A stretch of DNA of 21,708 nt from Perkinsus chesapeaki. Its lineage: Eukaryota > Perkinsozoa > Perkinsida > Perkinsidae. Shown here piece after piece: positions 19,138 to 21,708 of the stretch; within the stretch, counting starts at the first letter, position 1; each line of letters starts with the position of its first letter. Location of the stretch: positions 1 to 21,708 of the forward strand of contig JAAPAO010000590.1 in assembly GCA_013115145.1 (NCBI GenBank). Direction: 5' to 3'. The notes under the pieces are model-generated. The model was given only the letters and a program-made list of their open reading frames with translations, had not been told where the DNA came from and did no database searches. A program made the position numbers and the translations under genes.

Positions 19138-21321
19138 ATGTGCAGGCTGGCCAGCGCCATAAGGGAGCTCTATTCTGATTGTCGGACATCACTGTCTAAT
19201 AACTTTCCAGAGGCAGCAGCAGCAGGCGACGTAGGGGTGGACGGTGCGTCATGGTGACACGGTTTTGGTAGGGCGGCTGCGGCCTTGATATTCCGGACTG
19301 GAGCGATGAGAGCATTCTTGCGACTAACCAATTGAACAGGTAAGGCTGCCCTCATTGAAACTCTCCCCGTACGGGCGGGGTCATCATAGAAAATAAAATA
19401 TGTGTTGGTAGCGGCGAATACCTATACAGTATGCCGGGATGACTGCCACTATCGCACCCGTAGGACCGCTGTTATCCTATAGTAGGTACTCTTAGTAGTC
19501 CTGTAGGCAATTAGCGATAGTCCTCCTGGTAGCAAGGACTAGTACCAGAATGACTTGATCAGGCGTCCACCATCGATTACCTTTTCTCCGGCGGGCTCCC
19601 AGCGCACCTCACCAGCGTCATACCATTGCGCTCGACGAAGCAGCCCTCAGCGAGGTGCGGGTACTCCAGGAAGTAGGAGGTCTCCTGGCAGCGGGATGAG
19701 GAGCAACTGAGGAGGGAGAGTGCCTCTGTCTTATTGCCGAACTCTAATTAGTTGATTATCATCATGTCGACACATAGGGACATTTCTTAGCCGTTGTTGG
19801 TAGTTGTTGTGTTACCGGTTGTGGGTAGGAGGAAGTGGGCGTAGATAGTATAGTAGTTGATGAATGTGTTGAAGACATCGAAGCAAGGAGCAGCAGCAGG
19901 GCAGCAGCAGCAGGGAGAGGAGGGCCAGGAGAGGAGGGCCTCGTTTATAAGACGGGTAGGCTGCGGCAGGTATTGGTCTATTCGAGCGCTTGAACACAGA
20001 CTGTTATTTGTATGCCCACTGTACTTGAGGGTTAAGTGATGTGGCAATAGCTCAGGCAGCCTCAGTGTAACGCCAACTCAGTGGGCCAATTTCGCTTTAT
20101 GGGTTAAATGGTGCTGCCGAGGGGAGAACAAAAATGATACTCGGAGGCCCAGGAAGGGACCCTCCTTCACTGAAACGCGACTGGCTTGTAGCGCCACTCT
20201 ATCCAGCTGAGGAGATTGAGGAAAGTGAATATCATCAGCAATCGCTGCTTTCAGATATTCTGTGCCGGCCTGCCTGTCTTCCTGGCCAACCCAGACGGTT
20301 CGCTATCGGAGGGGCGTCCTTATGGCTACCGCGATCCCACTCCGCCTCGGACACCGAGGGAAGGGTTTATGACAGCTGCTGACATATCGGCCAGGTGAGG
20401 GCATGATTCGGATGCAGATGACGACTAATATTGTATACCACAAAAATACAGTTGGTTCGAGTCATAATATACGTTTGTAATGCACGCTATATGAGACTTT
20501 CATGATGAGAGCTCACTTGGTGAATTGTTCTTGAATGGACATATCCCAAACCGCTTCATTCCAGGCTGATGCGTGGCCGTACTAGTCGCCGACCATCCCA
20601 CTATCATCGAGCAACAATCATATTCGGGTGTTGAGGCCACGGTCCTCGATTTGGCCGGAATCATTACTCATCCCGTTTTACTTGGTGTTGTGGGGGGGGT
20701 TTTTAGGAGACCCTCGTGATGGATGAGGCTCTTATGTGCTTAGGTTGTTCGGAGATGTGCTTGGTGGTGGAGATCCTCTTGTGGTCTCGGAGGAGCTTAC
20801 TCTCCTCTATGAGCGTCACCGGACGGCTTTCGCCATTCTTCTAGTGGTGCAGGCGGTAGGTGAACTGTAATCCTCATGCTGCTGGCGCTGCACGAATTGC
20901 ACGCAGGTTATCGAAGCCTTGTTCTTGGCCTACCACATTCATCACAGTGCGCTTGCGATACATGACATCTCTACAATGTATCTTGGCGGTTCGCTAATGG
21001 CTTTGTATGACAGTGATGACAGGTATCGAACGTCCTCGCACAAGCTGGTCACGGTCGTGTTTTGGAGCGTTATGGCGGCCGAGATGGTCTATATGACGGT
21101 TTATTTGGCTATAGGCTTCTGGAGCATCTACACTCACAGGGCCAAGCATTATGGATACTTCTCCACCTGCTGTCTCACGGGTGAGCCTCTGATGGTGTCC
21201 GCCTGAATGGTCCTTTGTGGTGGTTTTAGGCATTGTCGGGCACGTGTTGCTGGCGTATGCGAACCAGTTCAATCTCATTATATTCTTTCTAAGGCTTACC
21301 AGTTACATATACGGCAAGTAG
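19138..21321 (+). CDS. Multi-span membrane protein, 12 exons, unknown family
   Basis: Exons: 19138-19230, 19272-19339, 19603-19654, 19692-19727, 19829-19969, 20000-20030, 20153-20187, 20255-20394, 20565-20627, 20744-20855, 20907-21180 and 21230-21321 (TAG stop). All joins keep phase and give about 378 residues. The N-terminal 245 residues are soluble, including acidic EEVGVDSIVVDECVEDIEA, a Ser/Ala repeat from AGC/GCA codons, and a Pro-rich stretch (YRDPTPPRTPREGF). The C-terminal third is hydrophobic: TAFAILLVVQAVIEALFLAY (about 247-266), LVTVVFWSVMAAEMVYMTVY (304-323, running on to about 332) and a final block about 342-376 ending FFLRLTSYIYGK, so three or four spans. I do not recognise the family. 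Exons 8-12 are the most secure; exons 5-7, with a 30-nt intron, the least. Confidence 0.68.
19914..19941 (+). repeat. Short tandem duplication in an exon
   Basis: GGAGAGGAGGGCCA and a near-identical second unit follow each other, directly after AGC/GCA triplet runs at 19889-19912. In the predicted frame this gives the SSSRAAAAGRGGPGEEG segment of the membrane-protein gene, a likely site of length variation. Confidence 0.6.
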
Positions 21322-21623
21322 GCACGAGGAGTAGGCCGCTTTCGAGTTTCCACGATCTTTGGGGTGTGAGAGGATGAGATTCGTATGTACCCGATCTGGT
21401 CGAACGGCAGTTCAGTACCAGTCGGGGACCGTCGGGCCAGATTATATTATAATATTACTAATACTTTATACTAGTCCCACTATCCCGCCCACGGTACCAA
21501 GAAGGTGGCCGCGTGGCGTCAGTTTTTCTGCTGTAAAGGGATGAAGTAGTTGCCTACTAGTAATCGTCCTCACAGCCAAAGGTGCGGGTTTAGCCGACCA
21601 ATGACCGTTGTGAGGATTCGTAC
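21322..21623. other. 3' flank of the membrane-protein gene
   Basis: No further coding exon seen. An AT-rich stretch (about 21440-21475) may hold the transcript end. TCCTCACA near 21568 and TGTGAGGA near 21610 are inverted copies just before the transposon-like terminus. Confidence 0.45.
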
Positions 21624-21636
21624 CAGTGGCGTAGCT

Positions 21637-21708
<72 letters not shown>
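21624..21708. mobile_element. Transposon-like terminus with 72-G run
   Basis: CAGTGGCGTAGCTGGGG resembles the CAGTGGCG... terminal inverted repeats that I associate with hAT-type DNA transposons and their non-autonomous derivatives. It is followed without interruption by 72 G residues (21637-21708) to the end of the window. The eight bases before it (21616-21623) would be one target-site duplicate if this is an insertion. No transposase or second end is present. The poly-G may be genuine, or an assembly or base-calling artefact at a contig end. Confidence 0.4.

Noticed and set aside
19170-19355. Minus-strand 61-codon frame with a basic N-terminus like a mitochondrial targeting peptide
   Set aside because: Tempting, but it is antisense to two plus-strand exons joined by good splice sites (GAC|GTAGGG, AACAG|GTAAGG) that lead in phase into the membrane-protein gene. 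RNA strand data would settle it.
19555-20047. Possible minus-strand secreted protein with a poly-Leu signal and Cys-rich exon
   Set aside because: A minus-strand chain can be threaded here, but its signal-like frame has no ATG. The plus strand gives several exons in consistent phase linking to secure downstream exons, so I prefer the plus strand with moderate confidence.
1-21708. tRNA, rRNA, CRISPR arrays, bacterial operons, phage or virus genes
   Set aside because: Looked for on both strands by eye. No cloverleaf with matching arms, no regularly spaced repeats and no recognisable viral or bacterial genes were seen.

Overview
The window reads as nuclear DNA of a small-genome unicellular eukaryote. 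Genes are split by many very short GT-AG introns (mostly about 29-50 nt), there is a clear eukaryotic 40S ribosomal protein gene (RPS5/uS7), and no operons, Shine-Dalgarno sites or bacterial promoters are visible. My best guess is a perkinsid or related alveolate (for example Perkinsus). That rests on intron style, lineage-specific secreted proteins and possible spliced-leader acceptor sites close to start codons. It is inference and was not tested by any search.

Layout, left to right. Positions 1-5900 are gene-poor and hold two minus-strand, intronless paralogues of a cysteine-containing secreted protein (1361-1792 and 3707-4231). Palindromes lie between and around them, and an identical 16-bp element sits upstream of both. 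Positions 6397-10051 hold plus-strand spliced coding sequence that I resolve into three related modules plus a basic C-terminal exon. They are either tandem duplicated genes or one modular gene; I do not recognise the family. RPS5 is on the minus strand at 10520-11320 in four exons.

About 350 bp upstream of RPS5, and divergent from it, starts a long plus-strand gene (11671-18810). I can thread it as 31 exons with consistent reading phase, giving 1358 codons plus stop, almost entirely acidic/basic coiled coil. A second plus-strand gene (19138-21321), threaded as 12 exons and about 378 residues, encodes an unrecognised protein with a soluble N-terminal half and a multi-span membrane C-terminal half. 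The window ends in a sequence resembling a DNA-transposon terminus (CAGTGGCGTAGCTGGGG) that runs into 72 consecutive G residues.

Only RPS5 has a function I can state firmly: it belongs to the small ribosomal subunit. The other genes look lineage-specific, and nothing in the sequence shows that they work together. The points most worth following are the frameshifted second secreted paralogue, the shared upstream element, the three-module array, the heavily split coiled-coil gene and the transposon-like poly-G end.
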